Below, one piece after another: positions 16,659 through 24,235 of a stretch of DNA of 28,981 nucleotides. The notes beneath the pieces are model-generated. The model saw nothing but the letters and a program-made list of their open reading frames with translations. It made no database searches and had not been told where the DNA came from. Source of the stretch: an uncultured Desulfobacterales bacterium. Lineage in GTDB: Bacteria > Desulfobacterota > Desulfobacteria > Desulfobacterales > JAFDCJ01. The translations under genes were made by a program, and so were the position numbers. Location of the stretch: contig CALZJV010000016.1 in NCBI GenBank assembly GCA_945787595.1, positions 1 through 28,981 of the forward strand. Reading direction: 5' to 3'. The stretch's first letter is position 1. The number at the start of each line of letters is the position of its first letter.

Positions 16659-17417
16659 ATGGCACGGATCATTTGCATTGCGAATCAAAAGGGCGGTGTG
16701 GGCAAAACCACAACCGCCGTCAACCTGTCAGCTTCTCTGGCAGTGTCTGAAAAACATACCCTGCTGGTGGATTGTGATCCCCAGGCAAATGCCACCTCGG
16801 GGCTAGGAATCGATTCTTCCTCAATCGACAAAACCCTGTACCACGCAATGCTGGGTCAAGCCGGATTAAAAAGCCTGATTATTGACAGCGACATTACATC
16901 TTTGAAGGTGATTCCTTCAAATTTGGAACTGATCGGTTTTGAAGTCGAAATGATATCAAACCCCAACCGTCAAAACACGCTCAAAAACCTCATCGCCGAT
17001 CTCGACAATTCATTTGAATACATTATCCTGGATTGCCCGCCTTCGTTGAGTCTTTTGACGGTCAATGCGCTAACTGCAGCCAATTCGTTGCTGATCCCCC
17101 TGCAGTGCGAGTTTTATGCACTCGAAGGCCTCAGCCAGCTCCTGGGCACCGTCAAACGCATTAAGCAAACACTGAATCCGGCTCTACAGATTGCCGGAAT
17201 TCTGTTGACCATGTTCGACAGGCGCACCAATTTGTCATACCAGGTCGCCGAAGAAGCTGAAAAATACTTCCAGGAGCTGGTGTTTAAGACAATTATACCG
17301 AGAAACATTCGGTTGAGTGAAGCACCGAGTTTCGGTAAGCCCATATTGCTCTATGATGCAACTTCGACCGGTGCCCGCAGTTACATTGAGTTGGCCAGTG
17401 AGATTATGCAAAGATAG
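16659..17417 (+). CDS. parA: ParA/Soj chromosome partitioning ATPase
   Basis: I use the ATG at 16659 because it gives the canonical MARIICIANQKGGVGKTTT start; an ATG 18 nt upstream is also in frame. The 252-residue protein has the deviant Walker A KGGVGKTT (11-18), a Walker A' VDCDPQ and Walker B ILDCPPS. It drives segregation of the origin region together with ParB. parB follows 8 bp after the stop. No match to the conserved parS palindrome is visible in the window. An element of family C precedes the gene immediately. Confidence 0.96.
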   Translation: MARIICIANQKGGVGKTTTAVNLSASLAVSEKHTLLVDCDPQANATSGLGIDSSSIDKTLYHAMLGQAGLKSLIIDSDITSLKVIPSNLELIGFEVEMISNPNRQNTLKNLIADLDNSFEYIILDCPPSLSLLTVNALTAANSLLIPLQCEFYALEGLSQLLGTVKRIKQTLNPALQIAGILLTMFDRRTNLSYQVAEEAEKYFQELVFKTIIPRNIRLSEAPSFGKPILLYDATSTGARSYIELASEIMQR

Positions 17418-17425
17418 GGAGGCGC

Positions 17426-18334
17426 ATGCAAAAAGACAAGCTGACAAAAAATGCAGGCCCCGTTTCCGTCAAACGAAAAAAAATGGCCCTGGGAAAGGGT
17501 CTGGGAGCCCTCATTCCGGATATTGAAACAGAACAAGAAAAAAACAAGGACTATTTCTACTGCGATGCCCATCTAATCCGCCCCAATCGCTTTCAGCCCC
17601 GCCGTCGGTTTAGCGATGAAGATCTGGCAGAGCTTTCCGAATCGATCAAAACCCAGGGCATTCTCCAACCGCTGCTGGTACGCCGAGATGAGGCCGGCTA
17701 TGAACTGATTACCGGAGAAAGGCGTTTGAGGGCCGCAAAACGTGCCGGATTAACCCAGGTGCCGGTGTTAATAAAAAGGGTCAATGATGATAAATTACTG
17801 GAGATGGCTATCGTCGAAAATATCCAGCGTGAAGATCTAAATCCCATTGAAGAAGCCGATGCCTACCACAGTCTTATCACCCAGCTGAAATTGACCCAAG
17901 ACCAGGCATCCGCCCGAGTGGGTAAAAGTAGGTCGGCGGTAGCAAACTTTTTGAGGCTGCGCCAATTACCGGATCAAATCAAAACCGGCATGACCGATGG
18001 CACGCTGAGCATGGGACATGCCAGAGCGTTGCTGGGTGCCGAGACATCCGCCCAACAGCTTGCAGCCTGGCGCGCGGTCGTATCCAAAAAGTTGTCGGTC
18101 AGAGAAACTGAAGCCCTCATCAGGCGCTTGAAAGCGGTGAAGAGAAAGCCCCGCGTATCCGAGAATCACTCCGAACAGATACATCTTTCCCGCCTTGCCG
18201 AAGATCTCTCCCGTCACTTCGGTACCAAGATCACGATTAAAAAACAGGGACAAAAAGGCAAAGTTGAAATCGAATTTTACAGCATTGACGATCTTGACCG
18301 TTTGATTCATCGCCTGAGACAGACAGACAACTAA
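17426..18334 (+). CDS. parB: ParB/Spo0J CTP-dependent partition protein
   Basis: The 302-residue protein has an RBS GGGAGG 4 nt upstream. It begins with a basic ParA-interacting tail including ALGKGLGALIP (21-31), then the CTP-binding ParB/Srx domain with QPRRRF (57-62), GERR (97-100) and ENIQREDLNPIEEA (131-144), a helix-turn-helix region (about 155-200) that reads parS, and a C-terminal dimerisation domain. The stop codon is immediately followed by the first bases of the second family C repeat. Confidence 0.96.
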   Translation: MQKDKLTKNAGPVSVKRKKMALGKGLGALIPDIETEQEKNKDYFYCDAHLIRPNRFQPRRRFSDEDLAELSESIKTQGILQPLLVRRDEAGYELITGERRLRAAKRAGLTQVPVLIKRVNDDKLLEMAIVENIQREDLNPIEEADAYHSLITQLKLTQDQASARVGKSRSAVANFLRLRQLPDQIKTGMTDGTLSMGHARALLGAETSAQQLAAWRAVVSKKLSVRETEALIRRLKAVKRKPRVSENHSEQIHLSRLAEDLSRHFGTKITIKKQGQKGKVEIEFYSIDDLDRLIHRLRQTDN

Positions 18335-18479
18335 TGTATCGAAATTTATACAATTTATTGGAATCACGGCGCTATTGGCGGGCATTTCCTTGGTAAGCCA
18401 CATGGAATGATGGAATGTTGGAATACTGGTTTCTTTAAGCCCATAATTCCAGAATTCCAACATTCCATTATTCCAATTG
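18334..18479. repeat. Low-complexity hairpin element, family C copy 2 (downstream of parB)
   Basis: It starts at the last base of the parB stop codon with ATGTATCGAAATTT. GGAATGAT-type octamers near 18404-18428 pair with ATTCCAAC-type octamers near 18446-18477. TGGTTTCTTTAAGCCCAT in the loop is nearly identical to copy 1. It is followed by GTGAGCGAAGCGCC (18480-18493). Confidence 0.85.
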
Positions 18480-18531
18480 TGAGCGAAGCGCCATAACTTG
18501 CGTTCCTAAACAACATATATTGGCCACCGCA

Positions 18532-19053
18532 ATGCCCATTCACATTATCATAGACGGTTACAACCTTATTCGACAATCAAAGAGTTTGAGCATTCTGGAT
18601 ATGCAGGATATTCAATTGGGTCGCGATACTTTGGTTGATATGCTGGCGGCTTATAAAAAAGTAAAACCCCATCGCATCACTGTTGTTTTTGATGGAACCA
18701 CGGCCCCTTTGTTTTCACAGAAGCAGGATCGGCAAAAAGGGATCTCTATTTTATTTTCGCACAAGGGAGAGTCGGCGGATACCGTGATAAAAAAAATGGC
18801 CCGTAAGGAAGGGCAAAGGGCCCTGGTGGTGAGTTCCGATCAGGACATCGTCAACTCGGCGGCAGCCAGCGGCGCGGCAACGGTTAGCGCGAATGATTTT
18901 GAAAATAAACTGACACTGTCAATTGATATCAATGGGTTGCAATCCGACCGCGATGATTATGACGGCTGGCGACCGACAACCAAAAAGAAAGGACCCAGCA
19001 GGCGATTTTCCAAGCAGCAACGCAAAAACAACGCGAAAATTCGCAAGCTATGA
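18532..19053 (+). CDS. NYN-domain (YacP-like) predicted ribonuclease
   Basis: From the ATG at 18532 the protein has 173 residues and starts MPIHIIIDGYNLIR, the hallmark first strand and acidic residue (D8) of YacP/NYN domains. Further conserved acidic positions are in VVFDGT, GESADTVIKK and SSDQDIV, which would make up a PIN-like metal site for RNA cleavage. The C-terminus is basic (KKKGPSRRFSKQQRKNNAK), suggesting RNA binding. Its stop overlaps the start of the ispH-ubiA gene by 4 bp (ATGA), so they are co-translated. The RNA target is unknown. Confidence 0.88.
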   Translation: MPIHIIIDGYNLIRQSKSLSILDMQDIQLGRDTLVDMLAAYKKVKPHRITVVFDGTTAPLFSQKQDRQKGISILFSHKGESADTVIKKMARKEGQRALVVSSDQDIVNSAAASGAATVSANDFENKLTLSIDINGLQSDRDDYDGWRPTTKKKGPSRRFSKQQRKNNAKIRKL

Positions 19054-20792
19054 AGATCATTATCGCCAAAACTTCGGGTTTTTGCATGGGTGTACGCCGG
19101 GCCGTTGAAATGGTATTGGACGCGCCCGACCAATACACAAAGCCGATTTTCACTTACGGACCGCTGATTCACAATCCCCAGGTACTTAATCTCTTACAAT
19201 CCAAAGACATCAACGTGCTCAATGAGATCCCCAACGGGGGTTCCGGCACAGTATTGATCAGGGCTCACGGAGTCCCACCGACGGCAAAGCAAAAGCTTAA
19301 GGAGGCCGAATTTAATGTCATCGATGCAACCTGCCCGCGTGTTATAAAAGTTCAGACCATTATTCGGAAGCATGCCAAAAAAGATTATGCCGCGATTATC
19401 ATCGGTGATAAAGATCATCCCGAAGTTATCGGGTTGCTCGGTTACGCTCAGGATAAGGGTTATGTTGTCGGCAGCATAGAAGAACTTGAAACCCTTCCGG
19501 CCTTTGACAATGCTATTATCGTCTCACAAACCACTCAGAACGCCCGGCTTTTGGAATCCGTCAAAAGCTGGGCAGCTAAAACCCAGCCCCATTACAAAAT
19601 ATATAATACCATTTGCGATTCCACCGAGCGGCGCCAGGCCGAAGTTCAAAGGCTGGCCGAAGCGGTTGATGCCGTGATCGTAGTAGGCGGACACAACAGC
19701 GGAAATACCCGGCGGCTGGCCGAAATTGCACGACGGACCGGCAAACCGACCTATCATATCGAATCAGAATCGGAACTGGCATCCATGGACACGAGTGTGC
19801 TGGCGTCCGCACGGCATATCGGCATTACGGCCGGGGCCTCGACTCCGAACTGGATTATTAAAAAAGTCTACCGTGCCCTGGAAACTCTGCAGGTCAAACG
19901 CAAACAAAGCTGGCGCAGAATATTGTTCGGACTGCAACAGGCACTGCTGTTGACCAATATCTATGTGTCTTTGGGAGCCGGCTGCTTGACCTATGCCAGC
20001 GCGAAGTTGCAAGGGTTCAGCCAGTTCTTCCCGTATGTACTGATATCGATGCTCTACGTTCAGTCCATGCATATCCTCAATCATCTGACAGGCAACCAAT
20101 CCGATCAGTATAATGATCCTGAAAGGGCTAATTTTTATCAAAAATTCAGGCTGCTGCTTATCGTCCTGGCCCTGGCGGCCGGTGGCACCGGTCTTGTGAT
20201 TGCATATACCCTGGGTCTTTTCCCTTTCTTATTACTTCTCATCATGAGCCTGCTGGGATTATCGTACAATTTGAGGTTCGTGCCCAAAAGGTTCGTCGGC
20301 ATCCGCCATCGGAGGATCAGAGATATTCCCGGATCGAAGACCCTATTGATTGCTATGGCCTGGGGCACTGTGACGGCTTTACTTCCCCCCCTGTCATTGA
20401 CAGGCAAAGCCACTTGGATCACCGGATCAATCTTTTTATGGACCGCCGGTATTGTATTTGTCAGAACGGCATTTTTTGATATTCTCGACATGCAGGGGGA
20501 TCGCATCGTCGGAAAAGACACCTTCGCCCTCCTGCTTGGAGAAAAGCGGTCCATGCGACTTTTAAAAAATATGCTGATCGCGCTCACTGCAGCGTTTATT
20601 CTGTTGAGTTCCTTTCACCTGGTTTCCTATCTCGGCTTAGTGCTGATCGGCTGTCCGATATTTTTTTTACTTCTTCTCTCAGCCTATGAACGTGGGGTTC
20701 TGCTGCCAAGCATCAAACTGGAGTTTCTGGTTGAAACGAACTTCGTTCTGGCGGGAGTTGCTGCGTTTCTGTGGTCGGTGTTTGATTTTTAA
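19050..20792 (+). CDS. ispH: IspH (HMBPP reductase) fused to a UbiA-like membrane prenyltransferase domain
   Basis: The protein has 580 residues. Residues 1-283 are a complete IspH: [4Fe-4S] cysteines C12, C95 and C189, substrate histidines H41, H73 and H123, catalytic E125, and NSGNT at 216-220. It reduces HMBPP to IPP and DMAPP in the last MEP-pathway step. Residues about 290-580 are polytopic and UbiA-like. The second Asp motif D477ILD480MQGD484 is intact. The first, usually NDxxDxxxD, reads N344HLTGNQSD352 and has lost two aspartates. A fused isoprenoid-precursor enzyme and prenyltransferase suggests channelling into quinone or another prenylated product, but the altered motif leaves activity of the second domain open. 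It is between nyn and smr genes in one operon. Confidence 0.93.
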   Translation: MKIIIAKTSGFCMGVRRAVEMVLDAPDQYTKPIFTYGPLIHNPQVLNLLQSKDINVLNEIPNGGSGTVLIRAHGVPPTAKQKLKEAEFNVIDATCPRVIKVQTIIRKHAKKDYAAIIIGDKDHPEVIGLLGYAQDKGYVVGSIEELETLPAFDNAIIVSQTTQNARLLESVKSWAAKTQPHYKIYNTICDSTERRQAEVQRLAEAVDAVIVVGGHNSGNTRRLAEIARRTGKPTYHIESESELASMDTSVLASARHIGITAGASTPNWIIKKVYRALETLQVKRKQSWRRILFGLQQALLLTNIYVSLGAGCLTYASAKLQGFSQFFPYVLISMLYVQSMHILNHLTGNQSDQYNDPERANFYQKFRLLLIVLALAAGGTGLVIAYTLGLFPFLLLLIMSLLGLSYNLRFVPKRFVGIRHRRIRDIPGSKTLLIAMAWGTVTALLPPLSLTGKATWITGSIFLWTAGIVFVRTAFFDILDMQGDRIVGKDTFALLLGEKRSMRLLKNMLIALTAAFILLSSFHLVSYLGLVLIGCPIFFLLLLSAYERGVLLPSIKLEFLVETNFVLAGVAAFLWSVFDF

Positions 20793-20811
20793 CCTGGAAG
20801 GGATGACAACC

Positions 20812-21108
20812 ATGAATGTGGTAAAATTAAACATTGAAGATGTGCTGGATCTGCACACGTTTCGGCCCAAGGATATTCCTGATCTTTTAGAAGATTATTT
20901 TACAGAGTGTTTAAAGGCCGGAATTTATTCCATACGAATTATTCACGGGAAAGGCAAAGGCATCCAAAAAAGGCGTGTCCGGGAACTTCTTGAAAAGAAC
21001 TCCATGGTGACGACGTTTAAAGAGGCGCCGGCAGAGGCTGGAGGATGGGGGGCAACGTTGGTCGAATTAAGCAGGAATTTGGATACTGAAAATTCGAAAG
21101 AAAATTAA
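20812..21108 (+). CDS. Stand-alone Smr-domain protein
   Basis: I choose the ATG at 20812, which has GGAAGGG 9 nt upstream; an ATG at 20803 sits too close to that RBS. The 98-residue protein is almost entirely an Smr (MutS2 C-terminal) domain: LDLHTF at the start, HGKGKGIQKRRVRELL in the middle and GGWGATLVEL at the end. Smr domains are nucleases acting on branched DNA or on RNA of stalled ribosomes. It follows ispH-ubiA by 19 bp and is probably the last gene of the parA-to-smr run. Confidence 0.9.
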   Translation: MNVVKLNIEDVLDLHTFRPKDIPDLLEDYFTECLKAGIYSIRIIHGKGKGIQKRRVRELLEKNSMVTTFKEAPAEAGGWGATLVELSRNLDTENSKEN

Positions 21109-21179
21109 ATAGACAGTGCCGTCTCCGATCAATCCCGCTCCTGGTGATACCAGGCACAGCGTGAGAATCACCTATGAGA

Positions 21180-21554
21180 CTATGGCCTATTAATAATTTC
21201 CTCGATCTTGTCGGACAAACTTTGCATATTAAACGGTTTTTGGATGAATCCGTCGCAGCCGCGGTTTAAAAGCTCGCTGACCTGCTGATTGGCACCATAC
21301 CCGCTTGAAAGTAAAACCTTAATCGCCGGATTGATAGCCTGCAATTCATCAACCGTATCAGCAGCCTCCATGTCCGGCAGAATCATATCCAAAACAACGA
21401 AATCAATATCATTCTGGTTTTTTTTGTAAAGATCCAGAGCCTCTTTAGCGTCTTTTGCCGTTAATACTGAGAACCCCAGTTTTTCCAGCATTTGTCTGCC
21501 AACACCGATGACGATCTCCTCATCATCAACAAGTAAGACTGTCTCTGCCGCCAT
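21180..21554 (-). CDS. Stand-alone response regulator receiver domain
   Basis: The 124-residue CheY-like protein has the acidic pocket D10/D11, phospho-acceptor D56 (VLDMILPDM), S83/S84 in LLSSGYG and K106 in QKPF. It has no output domain. The sequence style (ETVLLVDDEE, LLSSGYG, GFIQKPF) is that of receivers found at the C-terminus of hybrid histidine kinases, so it may have separated from such a kinase. GGAG lies 11 nt upstream. No kinase is adjacent. It is convergent with smr and divergent from cutA. Confidence 0.92.
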   Translation of the reverse strand: MAAETVLLVDDEEIVIGVGRQMLEKLGFSVLTAKDAKEALDLYKKNQNDIDFVVLDMILPDMEAADTVDELQAINPAIKVLLSSGYGANQQVSELLNRGCDGFIQKPFNMQSLSDKIEEIINRP

Positions 21555-21655
21555 TTGCTGTTAATCTCCATAGCCCCCTGGTGGTCATCATTCCCCTTAT
21601 TCCCCTTATCCCCCTTTCAGTATTGAATTTTCAGTTTATCAGAACAAAATTGAAA

Positions 21656-21683
21656 TTGCAAAATTAAAAAATGGCCTTATAAT
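21656..21683 (+). promoter_or_regulatory. sigma70-type promoter of cutA
   Basis: TTGCAA (21656-21661), a 16-nt spacer and a perfect TATAAT (21678-21683) stand about 26 nt before the cutA start. Confidence 0.7.
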
Positions 21684-21709
21684 ATGAACAAAAATTCATG
21701 GGGGGAAGG

Positions 21710-22045
21710 ATGAAAACCAATTTTATTTACATGACTGCCGGCAACAAGGATGAAGCCACCAAAATCGGGAAAGAACTGGTAACCTCCAGATTGGCGGCAT
21801 GCGTTAATATTCTGGACAATATGAACTCCTTATATCTGTGGGAGGGGGAGATACAGGATGACAGGGAAGTGGTCATGATTGCCAAAACTACTGAGGAGCG
21901 CATACCGAAGTTGATTGAAAAAGTCAGATCAATGCACAGTTATGACTGCCCCTGCATTGTGAGTCTGCCAGTTGCGGGTGGGTATCAGCCCTTTTTAGAC
22001 TGGATTGCCGATAATAGTTCACCGCAGAGACGCAAAGGACGCTGA
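21710..22045 (+). CDS. cutA: CutA-like divalent cation tolerance protein with repeat-derived C-terminus
   Basis: I use the ATG at 21710 (MKTNFIYMTAGNKDEA) behind a G-rich RBS; an ATG 12 nt upstream is in frame. The 111-residue trimeric CutA1 fold is visible: LAACVNIL, LYLWEGEIQDD with the conserved W, the MIAKTTEE strand, and YDCPCIVSLPV near the end. CutA proteins were linked to copper and other divalent-metal tolerance in Escherichia coli; the biochemical role is unsettled. The last codons (SSPQRRKGR) and the stop are encoded by a repeat element (22018-22057) that also occurs at 24681 and, inverted, at 24951, so the native terminus was probably replaced when the repeat arrived. Confidence 0.92.
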   Translation: MKTNFIYMTAGNKDEATKIGKELVTSRLAACVNILDNMNSLYLWEGEIQDDREVVMIAKTTEERIPKLIEKVRSMHSYDCPCIVSLPVAGGYQPFLDWIADNSSPQRRKGR

Positions 22046-22057
22046 GGGTAAATTTTT
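22018..22057 (+). repeat. Single copy of the GxxExxY-element terminal repeat, overlapping cutA
   Basis: It begins TTCACCGCAGAGACGCAAAG and ends GACGCTGAGGGTAAATTTTT. It is nearly identical over about 40 nt to the reverse complement of 24946-24984 and shares its first 16 nt with 24681-24696. It supplies the cutA stop (TGA, 22043-22045). Confidence 0.9.
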
Positions 22058-22125
22058 TATTGATATCCATTACGATCCGATCGTTTGATTTTCTCGTACT
22101 AGTGGGGTATTCTCATCTTTTCCCA

Positions 22126-22337
22126 TTCAACATTCGATGTTGGACGTTCGATGTTCAATGTTCATTTTTTATTCAGTACACCTTCCGCAGTCTCCCGGCT
22201 CAAAAACAACTTAGCACTAAAGTTTCCCGCAACCGTAGTCTTAGTTGTTTTTCAACCCTCTTACTCCATACTCTATGCTCCATGCCCTATGCCCTGTGCC
22301 CCATGCCCTGTGCCCCATGCACTATGCTCTATGCCCA
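22126..22337. repeat. Two blocks of heptamer repeats (families D and E)
   Basis: Family D (22126-22167) is six consecutive 7-bp units: TTCAACA, TTCGATG, TTGGACG, TTCGATG, TTCAATG, TTCATTT. Family E (22268-22337) is ten consecutive 7-bp units of the ATGCCCT/GTGCCCC type. The 100 bp between them holds no gene. Open frames across family E translate into cysteine/proline-rich periodic peptides and are not genes. Confidence 0.85.
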
Positions 22338-22356
22338 ATTACTTTGCTGTCTGTGA

Positions 22357-23778
22357 TTAGCTCTCCTCTGCCAGCTGAATCCCCCCCTCATACATACAAA
22401 CTCCATTGGGGGTTTTGTCCAGGTAACCTCCAATGTGTTTGGTAAACAGTGGATCTTCATAAACACTGCGCAAAAAATCATCACGAAATTTCGGATGGGC
22501 AATGCTGGCAATGGCCATCGCTTTTTCGCCGGAAGTCAGTTCCCGCAAATCGGCAATGCCGTGCTCGGTGACAATAACAACTCCGTCATAGGCGCTGGCT
22601 GTAAGACCGATTCCCGGGGGGTGCAATCTAGCAATTTTTGATTCGCCTTTAGCGGTAATACTTTTTATAGCAATAATCGGGGTGCCATAGGCTCGATCGT
22701 TTAAAGCCCGGATAAAATCCGGCTGGCCGCCCACCCCGCTGTAATATCGCCGGGGATCGATAAAATCAGCCCAGACATTGCCGAACATGTCGACCCCTAT
22801 AGCCGTATTCACCGAAATAAATGGGCTGTTTTTTCGGACAGTATCTGCTGAATTGGTGTAAGCCGAAGGTCGCATTTGAACTCCGGCGCGCATATGGACG
22901 AAATCGTAAAGTTCTCTGGAACCCATAATCAGACTGGTGGTGCTGTATCCCAGGTTGGCCTTCTTTTTTCGATTGGTAACAATGCCTTGCTTTTCGAGCA
23001 ACATTAAGCCATCACCATACAGCTCGGTCTGAACCCCCAGATCTTTGTAACCGGCATCTTTGATGGTACCGATGACGGCATCCGGAATTTTGCCGATGCC
23101 CACCTGCAGGGTGACACCATCGTGAATGAAATGTTCTGTTATCAATTCGCCGATTCTGCATTCCTCCGGTGATAAATTCTCAAAATCCGGTGCCGCAAAA
23201 TGGTAAACCGGTTGGACATGGTCCTCAATCAGATAATCAATGGACTGGGCGTCCACCACGCTTTGTCCCTGGGTAAACGGCATGCCGCCGTCCAGCTCCG
23301 CAATCACCACTTCGGCATGATCAATGGCCGTGTGCAGCGCCTCAACAGAAAGACCCAGGCTGTATTCACCGGTATATTCATTTTGACGAACCTTAAAAAA
23401 AACAACGTCCGGTTCGTATTTGCGGCCCTTCGAAATTAAGCTGACCAGATTGGCCAAGGTACAGGGCAGATAGTAGGCACGGCCTTCATTGGCCGCTATT
23501 CGGACGTCACCGCCGGAAAAAATGGAGAAGGTCATCACGCGATCCTGTAATCCCTCTTCAACATAGGGTACCGGACCCTGCAGCAGCAGATGGACCATTT
23601 TGATAAATGGCAACCGCGGGCGACGTAATTTGATGGCATCGGTCAGCGCCATCAGGCACGCCGTCGGAGTCGCGGCATTCGATCCGACGTAACACGTGAT
23701 CTCATCTTTTGTTTTAAATTTTTCAGCGATCACCTCGGCAATTTGATCGCGGGTGATGACTTTCGGCTGCATGCTCAT
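22357..23778 (-). CDS. Acetyl-CoA hydrolase/transferase family protein (CoA transferase)
   Basis: The 473-residue protein has an excellent RBS (AAGGAGGT, 5 nt) at the ATG at 23778. It is a family I CoA transferase of the acetyl-CoA hydrolase / 4-hydroxybutyrate CoA-transferase group. GVGGQPDF and LTASAYDGVVIVTEHG are conserved CoA-binding segments, and E252 in GVQTELYGDG is the expected catalytic glutamate that forms the glutamyl-CoA thioester. Typical reactions exchange CoA between acetyl-CoA and short-chain acids. The true substrate cannot be read from sequence, and no catabolic neighbours are present. It is transcribed toward cutA. Confidence 0.93.
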   Translation of the reverse strand: MSMQPKVITRDQIAEVIAEKFKTKDEITCYVGSNAATPTACLMALTDAIKLRRPRLPFIKMVHLLLQGPVPYVEEGLQDRVMTFSIFSGGDVRIAANEGRAYYLPCTLANLVSLISKGRKYEPDVVFFKVRQNEYTGEYSLGLSVEALHTAIDHAEVVIAELDGGMPFTQGQSVVDAQSIDYLIEDHVQPVYHFAAPDFENLSPEECRIGELITEHFIHDGVTLQVGIGKIPDAVIGTIKDAGYKDLGVQTELYGDGLMLLEKQGIVTNRKKKANLGYSTTSLIMGSRELYDFVHMRAGVQMRPSAYTNSADTVRKNSPFISVNTAIGVDMFGNVWADFIDPRRYYSGVGGQPDFIRALNDRAYGTPIIAIKSITAKGESKIARLHPPGIGLTASAYDGVVIVTEHGIADLRELTSGEKAMAIASIAHPKFRDDFLRSVYEDPLFTKHIGGYLDKTPNGVCMYEGGIQLAEES

Positions 23779-23812
23779 GGATGACCTCCTTGCCCAGGAA
23801 AGTGGACTAAGC

Positions 23813-23863
23813 TTTTTTCGAGACTGCGCTCGGAAAAAATGGCCCCTGCGGGGCAGTTGTCAA
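23813..23863 (-). promoter_or_regulatory. Possible promoter and leader hairpin of the CoA transferase
   Basis: On the minus strand a perfect TTGACA (23858-23863) precedes a perfect palindrome GCCCCTGCGGGGC (23842-23854) lying where the spacer would be. The -10 at 17 nt is poor (ATTTTT). A second hairpin, TTTTTTCGAG (23813-23822) with CTCGGAAAAAA (23829-23839), follows in the leader. Either may be regulatory. Confidence 0.3.
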
Positions 23864-23905
23864 TGCCAAAACCTGAACTGCAATTGCCTAACCTGGATAA
23901 ACCGG

Positions 23906-24050
23906 AAATAACAAATTACAAGCACCAAATCACAAATAAATTCCAAATTGCAAAATCCAAATCTCAAATAAGAGCAAACGCCAATTGTTTGGCATTTTGA
24001 ATTTCGGTCATTGAGATTTGTTTGGTGTTTGGTATTTGTGATTTGTTTTT
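23906..24050. repeat. Long palindromic heptamer element, family F
   Basis: The left arm (23912-23988) is eleven consecutive 7-bp units, most with CAA (CAAATTA, CAAGCAC, CAAATCA, CAAATAA, ATTCCAA and so on). The right arm contains TTTGGTG, TTTGGTA, TTTGTGA and TTTGTTT at 24021-24048. Left CAAATCTCAAAT pairs with right ATTGAGATTTG, and GCCAATTGTTTGGC forms the tip at 23980-23993. It ends in a T-run. Confidence 0.85.
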
Positions 24051-24114
24051 TTTTAAGTGCTGGAACCTGAATCCGCCTTGGCGGAACACCTAAAACCGCA
24101 CGTTCCTTACAACA

Positions 24115-24235
24115 TGTTGTCGGATAAAACCCGCTAAGGGCCTAATTAGCATATTTCTGAGTAGGACGCAAAGTCCCCGGGAATAACAACTGAATCATAA
24201 AGTCTTCTTGCCCAGTGATGCCTCAATGCTTAGGT
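24115..24235 (+). promoter_or_regulatory. Candidate structured leader with a GEMM (c-di-GMP-I)-like signature
   Basis: GGACGCAAAGTCC at 24164-24176, followed by CCGGG, resembles the GACGCAAAGCC core of class I cyclic-di-GMP riboswitches. An upstream GGATAAAACC (24122-24131) could supply the usual paired strand. The hairpin between them and the downstream P3 part do not fit well, so this is a weak call. It precedes an exported DUF2845 protein. Confidence 0.25.

Noticed and set aside
16405..18479. parS site near parAB
   Set aside because: No sequence close to the TGTTTCACGTGAAACA palindrome is visible between or around the genes.
21141..21155. Hairpin CCTGGTGATACCAGG between smr and the receiver gene as a terminator
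   Set aside because: The stem is short and no T-run follows on either strand.
22060..22360. Open frames of 66-98 codons reading periodic peptides such as ALCPMPCAPC
   Set aside because: They are translations of the 7-bp tandem repeat array E in three frames, lack an RBS and have no plausible start.
23906..24050. CRISPR array
   Set aside because: The units are 7 bp, contiguous and degenerate, with no spacers and no cas genes.
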